A stretch of DNA of 64,000 bases from Taishania sp965247975 (lineage in GTDB: Bacteria > Bacteroidota > Bacteroidia > Flavobacteriales_D > Crocinitomicaceae): positions 3,658,001-3,722,000 of the forward strand of contig OZ252050.1 of assembly GCA_965247975.1 (NCBI GenBank). Direction: 5' to 3'. Under the pieces are notes generated by a model. It was given only the letters and a program-made list of their open reading frames with translations, did not search any database and had not been told where the DNA came from. Position numbers and translations under genes: made by a program. Positions 20,901 to 30,096 of the stretch are shown here, in pieces (within the stretch, counting starts at the first letter, position 1; every line of letters starts with the position of its first letter).

Positions 20901-22057
20901 TTAAATTTTGCAACATAAATGTCACAGCCATTGAAAACCAGCGAACTTGAACCTATTACATTTGGTCCACCCGAAAAGGCATTGTCGTAAGGATTTGGTC
21001 CCATCGGGAAATTATTCGAGCCCGTTATTCCCAAAATGAACAAGTCTCCCGCATCATTGGTAATCATACTTTCGGGCAACTCATTGGCTCCTCCTCCAAA
21101 ATAAGTTGAGAATAATAATTGATTCCCTGCACTATTAAATTTCGTAATGGCTACATCAAATCCTGGAATATTATTGTTTGCCAACCCACCATTGTATGAT
21201 ACATCGTAAGCACCTGGAGTTGTTGGATAACCAATTCCAAACGAAATTCCACCACCATACATTTCACCATTAGGGCCTGGTGTTGCTGTCATTCCCCAAT
21301 TGTCCGTCGTTGACCCTGTGAATGATGAAAATATAAGTGATGGATCAATGATGAGCTTTGAATTGACATCATATCCGTTTGGAAAATGATAGGTCAAACG
21401 TCCATTCTCCCATTTAAATTCAACTTCAACAGCTGTTTTTTCGCCACGGTTTTCTGTCCAAGCAATAGGTTTTAGTTCTTGAATTTCTCCCAGCGAAGTA
21501 CGTATGTGAAGATTTCCATTTGCATCAATGTAGACTTTATCCGCCCCTTGCACATCCATTTCGATAATTGATGGATTAATTGTAGGCTGAACATGAAATG
21601 AATATTTGAATCCACCATTCCTCCCATCCAATTCGAGATTAATTCCAGGATAAAAATCCACCAATTCTGTTTGCGCAAAACTCTTCACATTGGATTTCCA
21701 TTTGCTTTGATCAATTCCTAAAAAATAATTGGAATAAAATTCCGAAACCGAATTCTCAGTTCTTTCGCCATTCCAACTTGAACCTAAAAATTTAGTTTTT
21801 ACCGCATGAGCTTTTAAAATTTCAGGAACCTCATCTTCTGCGTACTCTGAATCTGAATGATTGTGACTTTTGGGGTGTTCGTATAAAGAAAACGTAAAAC
21901 CATCTTTTTCGATGTACATTTTACCCATGCTTAAATCAACCCGATATTCTATTTGCGAATCCCATTGCCCTTTGTTAGGGTGCATCCATACCGATTCTTG
22001 CTGCCCGAAAACCAAGGAGCAAAATACGACATTTAAAAGAAGTAAAAATTCTTTCAT
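17969..22057 (-). CDS. T9SS type B secreted protein with SBBP beta-propeller-like repeats, Ig-like repeats and CHU_C domain
   Basis: 1362 aa from the ATG at 22055-22057, which gives a clean signal peptide (MKEFLLLLNVVFCSLVFGQ); an upstream in-frame start would add 12 residues before it. Domains in order: an N-terminal conserved domain (about 20-245; MHPNKGQWDSQIEYRV, DFYPGINLEL), SBBP-type repeats (about 250-760; STYFGGSG and STYLGGTG units with IxIDATDNVYLA), six or so Ig-like repeats of about 85 residues (about 770-1260; TICxG..L.A.G...TWxP) and a CHU_C domain (last 90 residues; VPNTFTPDADEFNPVF, IYNRWGE). A large T9SS cargo, probably surface-attached. The function of SBBP proteins is not established. 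Confidence 0.9.
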   Translation of the reverse strand: MKEFLLLLNVVFCSLVFGQQESVWMHPNKGQWDSQIEYRVDLSMGKMYIEKDGFTFSLYEHPKSHNHSDSEYAEDEVPEILKAHAVKTKFLGSSWNGERTENSVSEFYSNYFLGIDQSKWKSNVKSFAQTELVDFYPGINLELDGRNGGFKYSFHVQPTINPSIIEMDVQGADKVYIDANGNLHIRTSLGEIQELKPIAWTENRGEKTAVEVEFKWENGRLTYHFPNGYDVNSKLIIDPSLIFSSFTGSTTDNWGMTATPGPNGEMYGGGISFGIGYPTTPGAYDVSYNGGLANNNIPGFDVAITKFNSAGNQLLFSTYFGGGANELPESMITNDAGDLFILGITGSNNFPMGPNPYDNAFSGGPNVIGSSSLVFNGCDIYVAKFNATGTALLASTYLGGTGTDGMNTSSLAYNYGDAFRGEIIIDATDNVYLASHSTSGDFPVTNGTTLGGSQSAVVSKLSSDLSSLTWSTYFGGSGVETGNSIDLTTSNELFVVGATTSSGLPFTGVDQTYSGSSSDGYLLKLNASNGSVISGTYMGDPGYDQTYFVRVDIDDEVYVYGQSTNAWAITPGCYGNPNSGQFLRKYTNGLNTVLWTTMIGAGTGNVEISPTAFMISQCDDIFLTGWGGQVNLSSQATSSTSNGFPTTPGAYQTTTNGSNFYLGILSANAASLTYGTFMGGTASSSNHVDGGTSRFDESGTVYHAVCAACGGNDNGFTTTPGAWSTTNPSPNCNMAVFKFELGLPYSIGPDETICQGESYQLTSSGGINFTWTPATGLNNPNIANPIASPTVTTVYYVEMDFNGGCFIEDSIVVEVINAPTISLPNTAQLCFGDSTQITASTNGSSFSWSPITNLLNPTSSTVTVWPTSSQYYYCTVANDCFTTVDSVFVTVHPLPDIIVTDDTTICSGDDALLTAFGSMQHTWTVDPTLTVINNTQAQVTPNAPTYYYATGTSIHGCQNMDSVFVDFFPIPALSITPDTSVCLNESAQLYVSGATSYIWSPSATLSNPFISNPVAFPLIPTEYNVTGTYAQGCTVTADVQVDIISVPIPNLPDSIFACTGVPKQIVASGADSYSWSPPDYLDVTSGPVVNTTVTEDITYIVTFTNVCGSVQEDIVVVTINPDIEAFNDTIVCPGNSANLWATGALTYTWSPLSGIISSAGQSISVSPSQSTMYYVVGADEFGCLASDSVFVDLFPAPFIEASPDQYLFFGESAQLSATTSTPGVITWSPSSYLSCVNCSNPISTPPADFEYMVSYTDNNGCSDADYVSIFFDALIWVPNTFTPDADEFNPVFKVIGGNIKTMELQIYNRWGELISTLSSLDDHWDGTYQGKLCQDGTYTWKLTYKTTRDEVFLLTGHVNLIR

Positions 22058-22236
22058 TAATGGAAGCAAGTTACAAAAAAAATAAATAACCAAAAAATGA
22101 ATTTTACATGACTCGTGGAAGTCTATAAATTACACATTTGGTGCTGATTAAAGACGCATTTATCTTTGAAAAGTTGCCCCAAATAATAATAAAAAAACAA
22201 AAATAATCTTTCTCAAAATCGGTTTAATTAAATACT

Positions 22237-22244
22237 TAACTTTG
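22237..22244 (+). promoter_or_regulatory. Bacteroidota-type -7 promoter box
   Basis: TAACTTTG fits TAnnTTTG and lies 22 bp before the ATG of the PurF-like gene. No convincing -33 element is seen. Confidence 0.45.
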
Positions 22245-22266
22245 CACCTCAATTCAGAAAGTAAGC

Positions 22267-24168
22267 ATGAGTGACCCAATAAAACATGAATGCGGCATTG
22301 CGCTGTTGAGGTTAAAAAAACCGCTTCAATATTATTTGGACAAGTACGGTACGGCATTTTATGGACTCAATAAAATGCACCTGCTCATGGAAAAGCAAAT
22401 AAACCGGGGACAAGACGGTGCTGGTCTGGCGAATATCAAATTCGACATGGAACCGGGAGAACGTTATATTTCACGCAGACGTTCCATCGACAGCAAACCA
22501 ATCACTGATATTTTTGGGCAGATCAATAACCGATTCGCAGAAATTGCGAGTACCGACCCAAAACTGCTCAAGGATGTCAACTATTTGAAGAAAAATGCTG
22601 GATTTACAGGTGAATTATTTCTAGGTCATTTGAGATACGGAACTTTTGGTAGAAATTCCATCGAAAGCTGTCATCCATTTTTGCGTCAAAACAATTGGAT
22701 TACGAGAAATTTAGTAGTTGCAGGTAATTTCAACCTAACTAACGTTGATGAGCTTTTTGAAGTGTTGATCGGAATTGGTCAGCATCCGAAAGAAATGTCA
22801 GACACCGTGACTGTGATGGAAAAAATCGGTCATTTCCTCGATGTCGAAAACGACGAATTGTACCATGAATTGAAAATGAAAGGGTACGTAAATCCTGAGA
22901 TAACACAAAAAATCATCTATAATCTGAGCATTGAAAACATCTTAAAACGTTCTTCCATTGATTGGGATGGCGGCTATGCAATGGCAGGTTTATTTGGTCA
23001 TGGCGATGCGTTCGTGTTGCGCGATCCTCACGGAATTCGTCCTGCATTTTGGTACGAAGACGATGAAGTTTGCGTTGTGGCATCCGAGCGACCTGTCATT
23101 CAAACGGCGTTCAAACTTAAAAGCGAACAAATCAAAGAATTGACTCCAGGTCATGCGTTGATTATCAAAAAAGATGGTAGAATCACAGAAACGATGATTA
23201 ACCAACCCGCAACGCCTGCGAAGTGTTCTTTTGAACGTATTTATTTCTCTCGTGCAAACGACACGGATATTTACGAAGAAAGAAAAGCCCTTGGAAATAA
23301 TATTGTTCCTCAAGTTTTAAAAGCAGTCAATTACGATTTAGATAATAGTGTTTTTTCATTCATTCCGAATACAGCGGAAGTTTCGTTTTATGGACTAATC
23401 AAAGGCTTAGAAGATCATTTAAATGACCGAAAACTCAAAGAAATTTTGGATTTAGGTTCGAATGTGAATCAAGAAACACTCGAAAAAATAATTTACCAAA
23501 GAGCTCGGATCGAAAAAATTGCCATCAAGGATGCAAAATTGAGAACATTCATTTCTCAAGATGAATCGCGCGATGATTTAGTGGCTCATTCCTACGATAT
23601 TACTTACGGAAGCGTGCACCGAGGAAAAGACAATTTGGTCGTAATTGATGACAGCATTGTGCGTGGAACAACCTTGAAACAAAGTATTTTACGCATTTTA
23701 GATCGTTTAGATCCGAAGCGAATTATCGTCGTTTCTTCTGCGCCACAAATTCGATTCCCGGATTGTTACGGGATTGACATGGCTAAAATGGGCGATTTTA
23801 TTGCCTTTACTGCTGCCATTGAATTGTTGAAAGAACGCAATCAATACCATATAGTTGAAGATGTTTATTTGAAATGTAAAGAGCAAATAAAACTCCCGAA
23901 AGAACAAATAAAAAATTACGTTAAGGAAATTTACGAGCCTTTCACGGACGAAGAAATTTCCAAAAAAATTGCTCAATTACTCACTCCAGAAGACATTAAT
24001 GCGGAAGTAGAGATTGTTTTTCAAACAGTTGAAAATCTGCATCGTTCATGTCCAAATCACTTGGGAGATTGGTATTTCACAGGAAATTATCCAACTCCTG
24101 GAGGGAACAAAGTGGCAACTCGGGCTTTCATCAATTGGAAAGAAGGGATAAATCAAAGAGCCTATTAA
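22267..24168 (+). CDS. PurF-like amidophosphoribosyltransferase (class II glutamine amidotransferase plus PRTase)
   Basis: 633 aa, well above the roughly 470-500 aa of ordinary PurF. The N-terminal class II glutaminase domain begins HECGIALL, so Cys9 would become the catalytic N-terminal Cys after removal of a short propeptide, as in Bacillus PurF. Supporting motifs are INRGQDGAGLA and GHLRYGTFG. The PRTase domain carries the PRPP loop VVIDDSIVRGTTL (around residues 458-470). It would transfer ammonia from glutamine to PRPP, the first step of purine synthesis. Bacteroidota often carry this long form besides a standard PurF, so its exact role is uncertain. No purine gene lies nearby. Confidence 0.85.
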   Translation: MSDPIKHECGIALLRLKKPLQYYLDKYGTAFYGLNKMHLLMEKQINRGQDGAGLANIKFDMEPGERYISRRRSIDSKPITDIFGQINNRFAEIASTDPKLLKDVNYLKKNAGFTGELFLGHLRYGTFGRNSIESCHPFLRQNNWITRNLVVAGNFNLTNVDELFEVLIGIGQHPKEMSDTVTVMEKIGHFLDVENDELYHELKMKGYVNPEITQKIIYNLSIENILKRSSIDWDGGYAMAGLFGHGDAFVLRDPHGIRPAFWYEDDEVCVVASERPVIQTAFKLKSEQIKELTPGHALIIKKDGRITETMINQPATPAKCSFERIYFSRANDTDIYEERKALGNNIVPQVLKAVNYDLDNSVFSFIPNTAEVSFYGLIKGLEDHLNDRKLKEILDLGSNVNQETLEKIIYQRARIEKIAIKDAKLRTFISQDESRDDLVAHSYDITYGSVHRGKDNLVVIDDSIVRGTTLKQSILRILDRLDPKRIIVVSSAPQIRFPDCYGIDMAKMGDFIAFTAAIELLKERNQYHIVEDVYLKCKEQIKLPKEQIKNYVKEIYEPFTDEEISKKIAQLLTPEDINAEVEIVFQTVENLHRSCPNHLGDWYFTGNYPTPGGNKVATRAFINWKEGINQRAY

Positions 24169-24206
24169 ATTGAAGTGATGATTCATTCAAACTCAAAACT
24201 TAGAAT

Positions 24207-25091
24207 ATGAAAAGATCTGCATTTTTATTTTATTTTTTGAGCGGCTACGTTTTACTTCAATTCGCGTGGTGGGGATTTCATATCATTCAGCTTTCGCAAC
24301 AAGTGGCTGAAAAAAATCAAACTGGTTACAACCGCCTTTGGATGGTGCTCGGAGAAGGAATGGTTTTCTTCTTAATTCTCATTTTTGGGATCTGGAAATT
24401 ACGAAGCACTATTCGTAAAGAATTTCAATTGACCAGAAATCAAAACAATTTCTTGCTTTCCGTAACGCATGAATTGAAAACACCCATTGCAAGCAACAAA
24501 CTTTACTTGCAAACAGTTTTGAAACGAGATTTAGAACCTGAAAAACGCAAAGATTTAATCGAAAAAGCACTGAACGAAAACATCCGTTTGGAAAAAATGA
24601 TTGATAACATTTTAAATGCTTCTCGTCTTGAAAATCAAGTGTTGGAACTGCATAAAGAATCCGTTAACATCGGCGAATTTTTACTTGCTATTGTCGATCG
24701 ATTTCGAAAAAACAATCCAGAAATTACATTCGAAACACGCATTGATTCAACCAAAACAATTTCGGTTGATCCATTTGTAGTGGAGACCATCATTAACAAT
24801 TTGATTGAAAATGCCATCAAATATGCAGGCGATGCTGGTCCAATAACGATTGATTTATCCTCCCAAGAAAAAACGAAAATAAGAATCATTGATCGTGGGA
24901 TTGGAATTCAAGTTGAAGATCAACAAAACATGTACAAAAAATTCTATCGTGCTGGAAATGAAGAAACAAGGAGTAAAAAAGGCTCTGGACTTGGATTGTT
25001 TATTGCCTCTGAGTTTTCTAAATTACATCACGGTCAATTAATTTATAGTGCGAATCAACCTTCAGGAGCAATCTTTGAACTAATTTTATAA
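24207..25091 (+). CDS. Orphan sensor histidine kinase
   Basis: 294 aa. Two transmembrane helices (about residues 8-28 and 45-64) enclose a very short extracytoplasmic loop, so a membrane or internal signal is more likely than a ligand-binding domain. HisKA follows with the H-box VTHELKTPIAS (phospho-acceptor His88), then a HATPase_c domain with N-box NLIENAIKYA, G1 DRGIGI and G2 KGSGLGLFIA. All catalytic motifs are intact. No response regulator is adjacent. It ends 1 nt before gpmI, which suggests co-transcription and perhaps translational coupling. Confidence 0.93.
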   Translation: MKRSAFLFYFLSGYVLLQFAWWGFHIIQLSQQVAEKNQTGYNRLWMVLGEGMVFFLILIFGIWKLRSTIRKEFQLTRNQNNFLLSVTHELKTPIASNKLYLQTVLKRDLEPEKRKDLIEKALNENIRLEKMIDNILNASRLENQVLELHKESVNIGEFLLAIVDRFRKNNPEITFETRIDSTKTISVDPFVVETIINNLIENAIKYAGDAGPITIDLSSQEKTKIRIIDRGIGIQVEDQQNMYKKFYRAGNEETRSKKGSGLGLFIASEFSKLHHGQLIYSANQPSGAIFELIL

Positions 25092-25092
25092 T

Positions 25093-26610
25093 ATGCGAAA
25101 TCACTTTGGATTAATTATTTTAGATGGATGGGGAATCGGAGATCATTCTAAGTCGGATGCCATTTTCAATGCAAACACTCCATTTATGGATTCATTGTTG
25201 GAAAACTATCCAAACGCAACGCTTTTAACAAGTGGCGAAAATGTGGGTCTTCCTGATGGACAAATGGGCAATTCAGAAGTTGGTCATCTAAATATTGGGG
25301 CAGGACGTATTGTTTATCAAGAGCTTACGCGCATTAATAAATCCATTCGAGAAGGCGATTTTTTCAAAAATGAAGTGCTGATCAATGCGATGAAAACTGC
25401 TAAAGAAAAGAACGTTAAGCTTCATTTAATTGGACTTGTTTCTAAAGGTGGTGTGCACAGTTCGCAAGAACATATTTATGCCTTGTGTGAAATGGCAAAA
25501 TCTTATGGCTTGGAAAATGTTTTTATTCATGCCTTTACTGATGGAAGAGATTGCGATCCCAAAAGTGGACTTGGATTTATAAAGGAATTAGAAGAAAATC
25601 TTTCAAAATCTACCGGAAAAATTGCATCTGTCGTTGGTCGTTATTATGCGATGGATCGTGACAATCGTTGGGAACGTATCAAAAAAGCCTACGATTTATT
25701 GGTTCATGGAACAGGGAAACAATTTTCTTCAGCGCAAGAAGCTATCACGCATTCATACGAGCAAGAGATAACTGATGAATTTATTGAACCTTCGGTTATT
25801 ACCGAAAATGGTGAACCTCTTGCTACAATCCAAAATGGTGATGTGGTGATTTCGTTTAATTTCAGAACGGATAGACCTCGAGAAATATCAACTGCGCTAA
25901 CACAACAAGATTTTCCAGATCAAAACATGCAAAAACTTGATTTAGCATATTATACTATGACAAGTTACGATTCAAGATTCAAAAACGTTCATGTAATCTT
26001 TGAAAAAGATAATTTGGAAAACACGCTCGGAGAAGTGCTGTCTGCCATGGAGAAAACCCAAGTGCGCATTGCCGAAACAGAAAAATATCCTCATGTTACT
26101 TTCTTTTTTAGTGGTGGAAGAGAAGATTGTTTTCCGCTCGAAAAACGCATCTTAGTTAACTCGCCAAAAGTGGCAACGTATGATTTACAGCCCGAAATGA
26201 GCGCTTTGGAAGTCCGTGACAAAATCTGCGAGGAAATCAAAACTAACCAACCAAATTTTATTTGTCTCAACTTCGCAAATCCAGATATGGTAGGACATAC
26301 GGGCGTTTATGAGGCCATTATTAAAGCCGTCGAAACTGTTGACTCTTGTTTGAAAGATGTGGTTGAAACGGGATTGGAAAATGGCTATGAATTTTTGGTC
26401 ATTGCTGATCACGGAAATGCCGATTTTGCCATCAATGCGGATGGTACGCCAAACACAGCACATTCGTTAAATCCAGTACCTGTCGTTTTAGTCACAAAAG
26501 AAAAAGGCATTGAATTAAAAAATGGGATTTTGGCAGATGTTGCTCCAACAATTCTTAGAAGATTAATGATTGCCGCACCGATGGAAATGACTGGGAATTC
26601 GTTGGTTTAA
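25093..26610 (+). CDS. gpmI: 2,3-bisphosphoglycerate-independent phosphoglycerate mutase
   Basis: 505 aa, typical iPGM length. It interconverts 3- and 2-phosphoglycerate in glycolysis using two Mn ions and a phosphoserine. The metal-site Asp is in LIILDGWGIG (Asp11); the catalytic Ser is Ser61 in QMGNSEVGHLNIGAGR. VHSSQEHIYAL, FTDGRDCDP, FNFRTDRPREI, and the C-terminal ADHGNAD and TAHSLNPVP metal-binding blocks are all present. It follows the histidine kinase with a 1-nt gap. Confidence 0.97.
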   Translation: MRNHFGLIILDGWGIGDHSKSDAIFNANTPFMDSLLENYPNATLLTSGENVGLPDGQMGNSEVGHLNIGAGRIVYQELTRINKSIREGDFFKNEVLINAMKTAKEKNVKLHLIGLVSKGGVHSSQEHIYALCEMAKSYGLENVFIHAFTDGRDCDPKSGLGFIKELEENLSKSTGKIASVVGRYYAMDRDNRWERIKKAYDLLVHGTGKQFSSAQEAITHSYEQEITDEFIEPSVITENGEPLATIQNGDVVISFNFRTDRPREISTALTQQDFPDQNMQKLDLAYYTMTSYDSRFKNVHVIFEKDNLENTLGEVLSAMEKTQVRIAETEKYPHVTFFFSGGREDCFPLEKRILVNSPKVATYDLQPEMSALEVRDKICEEIKTNQPNFICLNFANPDMVGHTGVYEAIIKAVETVDSCLKDVVETGLENGYEFLVIADHGNADFAINADGTPNTAHSLNPVPVVLVTKEKGIELKNGILADVAPTILRRLMIAAPMEMTGNSLV

Positions 26611-26666
26611 AGGATTTTTCCTTTTTCTTCAAAAATTTCCTTATATTTATTCGTAGATTTTAGCTT

Positions 26667-29600
26667 ATGAAACGACTATTATTATCCTGTCTTTTACTGT
26701 CAAATGTGTCTATTGCTCAGACACCTGGCAATGTCTCGGCAAACTTAACTGCTTGGTTTAAGGTAGATCTTATGCCTAATGGTGATGCGACAGCATGGAC
26801 AACAACCTTTCCTGCTGGACCAGGAGCAATCACTGTGACTGATGTCGGCGCACCTTATCCGCAAGTCACGAATACACCTTTGAATGCTGTTTCAAATTAC
26901 AACAAAACCATGTTTTTTGAAAACAACTCATCAGCGACATTAAAAGCGTTTAGCAATAATACAAATATCGCGTTGTTACAAAACAATTCTGCTGGAGCAC
27001 AAGGTACTTTTTTTAGTGCTCATTACATTCAAAATCCGCTGGTGAATAGCCACATGATGCTTTACAACAATAGTCCTCATGCGATTCAATTTAGAAATTT
27101 AGGTGCCGTTGGTCGATTAGCCATTGGAATTGGAGGTGTAAATTCATTGAATGCAAGCAGAGACTGGACGGAGGAATTTTTACCTTCCATCATTTCGTAC
27201 AAAGGAAACCGTTCTTCAGCATCAAGTATGACTGCTTACAAGCGTGATCGGGTTTTCACAGGAGGAGTGGCTTCTCAATCATCTGGTCCAGTTGGATTGC
27301 ACATTGGACATTTTCCAGGAAACGTTAATTCACCATACAATGGCTATTTGAATGAATTTATTTTCTACAATCGTGATTTGACGGACAATGAACTCGATCG
27401 CGTACACACCTATCTGGCTGTGAAATATGGAATTACATTAGACAACTTTTTGGGTGGTACAGCTGGAGATTACACTGCAACCGACAGCACAATCGTTTGG
27501 ACAGCCGCTTTTGCACCAGCGTATCACAATTCAGTGATTGGAATAGCACGTGATGATAGCGAGGCGCTTTTACAAAAACAATCGCATTCATTTACAGATA
27601 ATTACCGCGTTTATATTTCAAATTTGGAAACAACAAATGATGCAAATACAGGAATATTCTTAGCGAATGAATCCTACTTAATGCTAGGTCAAAATTTAGA
27701 AAATGGTTGTGGATCAAGCGTGTCGAGCATCGAAATTCCTGCTGGAGTGAGCACACGCATCGACCGTGAATGGAAAGCAACCAAAACAAATTTTAATCAA
27801 CCATTTAATCTTGACATTCAAATTGACACGTGTACGTTGGCTGGCTCAACAGTTGGAACAGTGGATCTTGCGAATTTGCGTTTACTTTTGGATGACGATG
27901 GCGATTTCACAAATGCATCAGTGTACGATAACACTGCTGGACTAACCTTTTCATACGCCAATGGATTTGTAAGCATTCAAGGAATTTCATCCACCATTTT
28001 CCCAGATAATTCTACCCGATTTCTAACTGTTGGTTATGATGTTACGACCGTAAATTTCGATGGACCAGCACAAATCTGCGAAGGTGATAGTGCGTTAATT
28101 ACCTTGGACATTCAAAATGCGAGCGGACCAATCACTTTTTCTTATTCAGATGGAATTCAAACCTTCACGATTAACAATGCTGTAGACGGGCAACAATTTT
28201 ATTTTGGACCAACACAAACAACAACGTATACCATTTCTGGTTTTAGTAGTTTCATCAATTGTTGCGGATCAGCTGGTTCTGGCTCGTATACATTAAGTGT
28301 TCTTCCTTATCCCACCGTAAATTCAAACGCAAGTGATATTACACTTTGTCTGGGCGATTCAACCTTGTTAAACGGTTCTGGGGCAAACAATTATTCTTGG
28401 GACAATGGAGCTACGAACAATCAATATATTTCACCGATTGTAACAACCACATACACAGTCATCGGCACGAATACGGCTGGTTGCGCAGATACTGCATCCA
28501 TTCAAATTGTGGTGAACCAATTGCCATCTGTGGTTGCAAACGCAACTGAAACAACCATTTGTGAAGGATTCCCTGTTGTATTAACGGGTTCTGGAGCTCA
28601 AAATTACACATGGAATAATGGAGTCTCGAATGGCGTTCCATTTAATGTGCTATCATCAAATACATACACCGTTATTGGAACAGATGTGAATGGTTGTGTT
28701 GGTTCGGACCAGATTACATTGACTATGCTAAACGCACCAAATGTGATTGCAAATGCCTCCGAAACTACAATTTGTGCTGGTGAAGAAATTACATTTACTG
28801 GTGGCGGAGCAGTTAATTATCAATGGAATAATGGCGTTACCAACAATGTCCCTTCTGTTGTTAATCAATCTGGATCGTATATTGTTGTTGGAACAGATGT
28901 GAATGGTTGTCTGAACTCTGATACCATTGCAATCACAGTTAATCCAATTCCGAACATCAACGCAATTGCTGGAGTTACATCAGTTTGTCTTGGAGATTCG
29001 ACATTGCTTTCTGCCAGTGGTGGAACAAATTATCAATGGAGTAATGGTATCGCTAATAATTCGTTCGTGCAGCCAACATCAACCACAACTTATTACCTAA
29101 CTGGTGAAAGTCCGCAAGGTTGTGTTGGATCTGATTCCGTTACAGTAACTGTTTTTATACCAAACATCAATGCGGGTCCTGACTTAACGATTTGTACGAT
29201 TCAAACCACAAGCTTAAATGCTTCGGGTGGTGTAAATTACGTTTGGAACAATGGTGGAATAAATGGGCAAATCTTCACTCCACCTACTGGTGTAAATACA
29301 TACATTGTAATAGGTACGGATAATTTTGGATGTGTAGGAACCGATACGGTTGAAATAACGGTTATTGGTTCTCCTATTCCTGCATTCACACCTGATGTTT
29401 TATCTGGAAATGCTCCTTTGACAGTGAATTTCGCAAACCAATCCACATTTGGAGGGGTTTCAAATTGGGACTTTGGAAATGGTTCCACAGCAAGTACTGT
29501 TGGCAGTGGCATTGGTCAAACCACCACGTATTTGAATAGTGGCGAATATATTGTAACACTCGTTACTTCCAACGGCTATTGTGAGGTAAGCACCAGTGTG

Positions 29601-29900
29601 TTAATCACAGTTTTCCCGCAACTAGAACCAACAATCTATGTTCCAAACGTTTTCACTCCCAACGGAGATGAAGTGAATGACGCATTTTTTCCTATTTTCG
29701 AAAATGTAACAGAACTTGAAGTTCAAATCGTGAATCGCTGGGGAGAATTAGTGTATCAATTTACAGAACTAGATGGATTTTGGGACGGAAAAACGAATGG
29801 ACTCGATTCACCAGATGGGGTTTACTTTTATTATTACAAGGCCGTTGGCTTGAATAAGGACATGCTAGAAGGACATGGGTTTGTGACGTTGGTTCGCTAA
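26667..29900 (+). CDS. T9SS type B secreted protein with LamG-like domain, Ig-like repeats, PKD and CHU_C domain
   Basis: 1077 aa. Signal peptide about 1-18 (ending VSIAQ). The N-terminal half (about 20-460) looks like a concanavalin/LamG-type domain: FIFYNRDLTDNELDRVHTYLAVKYGITLD is the hallmark block, and a following domain has VIGIARDDSEALLQKQS. Five Ig-like units of about 75 residues follow (about 550-925), each with a Cys near its start and NYxWNNG or a close variant. A PKD-like segment (NFANQSTFGGVSNWDFGNG) and a CHU_C domain (VPNVFTPNGDEVND, IVNRWGE, WDGKTNG) end it. Expected at the cell surface through T9SS. Ligand unknown. Confidence 0.9.
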   Translation: MKRLLLSCLLLSNVSIAQTPGNVSANLTAWFKVDLMPNGDATAWTTTFPAGPGAITVTDVGAPYPQVTNTPLNAVSNYNKTMFFENNSSATLKAFSNNTNIALLQNNSAGAQGTFFSAHYIQNPLVNSHMMLYNNSPHAIQFRNLGAVGRLAIGIGGVNSLNASRDWTEEFLPSIISYKGNRSSASSMTAYKRDRVFTGGVASQSSGPVGLHIGHFPGNVNSPYNGYLNEFIFYNRDLTDNELDRVHTYLAVKYGITLDNFLGGTAGDYTATDSTIVWTAAFAPAYHNSVIGIARDDSEALLQKQSHSFTDNYRVYISNLETTNDANTGIFLANESYLMLGQNLENGCGSSVSSIEIPAGVSTRIDREWKATKTNFNQPFNLDIQIDTCTLAGSTVGTVDLANLRLLLDDDGDFTNASVYDNTAGLTFSYANGFVSIQGISSTIFPDNSTRFLTVGYDVTTVNFDGPAQICEGDSALITLDIQNASGPITFSYSDGIQTFTINNAVDGQQFYFGPTQTTTYTISGFSSFINCCGSAGSGSYTLSVLPYPTVNSNASDITLCLGDSTLLNGSGANNYSWDNGATNNQYISPIVTTTYTVIGTNTAGCADTASIQIVVNQLPSVVANATETTICEGFPVVLTGSGAQNYTWNNGVSNGVPFNVLSSNTYTVIGTDVNGCVGSDQITLTMLNAPNVIANASETTICAGEEITFTGGGAVNYQWNNGVTNNVPSVVNQSGSYIVVGTDVNGCLNSDTIAITVNPIPNINAIAGVTSVCLGDSTLLSASGGTNYQWSNGIANNSFVQPTSTTTYYLTGESPQGCVGSDSVTVTVFIPNINAGPDLTICTIQTTSLNASGGVNYVWNNGGINGQIFTPPTGVNTYIVIGTDNFGCVGTDTVEITVIGSPIPAFTPDVLSGNAPLTVNFANQSTFGGVSNWDFGNGSTASTVGSGIGQTTTYLNSGEYIVTLVTSNGYCEVSTSVLITVFPQLEPTIYVPNVFTPNGDEVNDAFFPIFENVTELEVQIVNRWGELVYQFTELDGFWDGKTNGLDSPDGVYFYYYKAVGLNKDMLEGHGFVTLVR

Positions 29901-29969
29901 CTATTCTAAACAAAGTTTTTATCGAATCATTCTTTTCCTTGATTTTGAGAAAATAATTTAAATTATTGG

Positions 29970-30000
29970 TTGTCCATATACCATAAAAGTGGTATTTTTG
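29970..30000 (+). promoter_or_regulatory. Promoter of the suf operon (TTG-N20-TATTTTTG)
   Basis: TTG at 29970-29972 and TATTTTTG at 29993-30000 are 20 bp apart, a good match to the Bacteroidota promoter. The first suf ATG follows at 30097, leaving an approximately 90-nt leader. Confidence 0.6.
29978..29995 (+). promoter_or_regulatory. Palindrome ATACCA-N6-TGGTAT overlapping the suf -7 box
   Basis: A perfect 6-bp inverted repeat lies in the promoter spacer and covers the first bases of the -7 box, a position where a bound repressor would block transcription. It may be the operator of an Fe-S or iron-responsive regulator, but no known operator sequence is recognised. Confidence 0.4.
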
Positions 30001-30045
30001 CATTGAAATTTGACCTTATTTAAATTAATTCTAAATAATCAAATA

Positions 30046-30093
30046 ATACCGATTATGATTTTTAGATAAGGCATATAATGTATTAATTGGTAT
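30046..30093 (+). promoter_or_regulatory. Possible leader hairpin before the first suf gene
   Basis: ATACCGAT (30046-30053) can pair with ATTGGTAT (30086-30093), one G-T pair included, ending 3 nt before the ATG. It repeats the ATACC/GGTAT theme of the upstream palindrome. Formation would mask the ribosome-binding region. Weak because the loop is 32 nt. Confidence 0.25.
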
Positions 30094-30096
30094 AAG

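Noticed and set aside
6370..29900. CRISPR-like or satellite arrays in the repetitive regions
   Set aside because: The repeats are protein domain repeats of 75-90 residues in coding frames, not short identical repeats with unique spacers.
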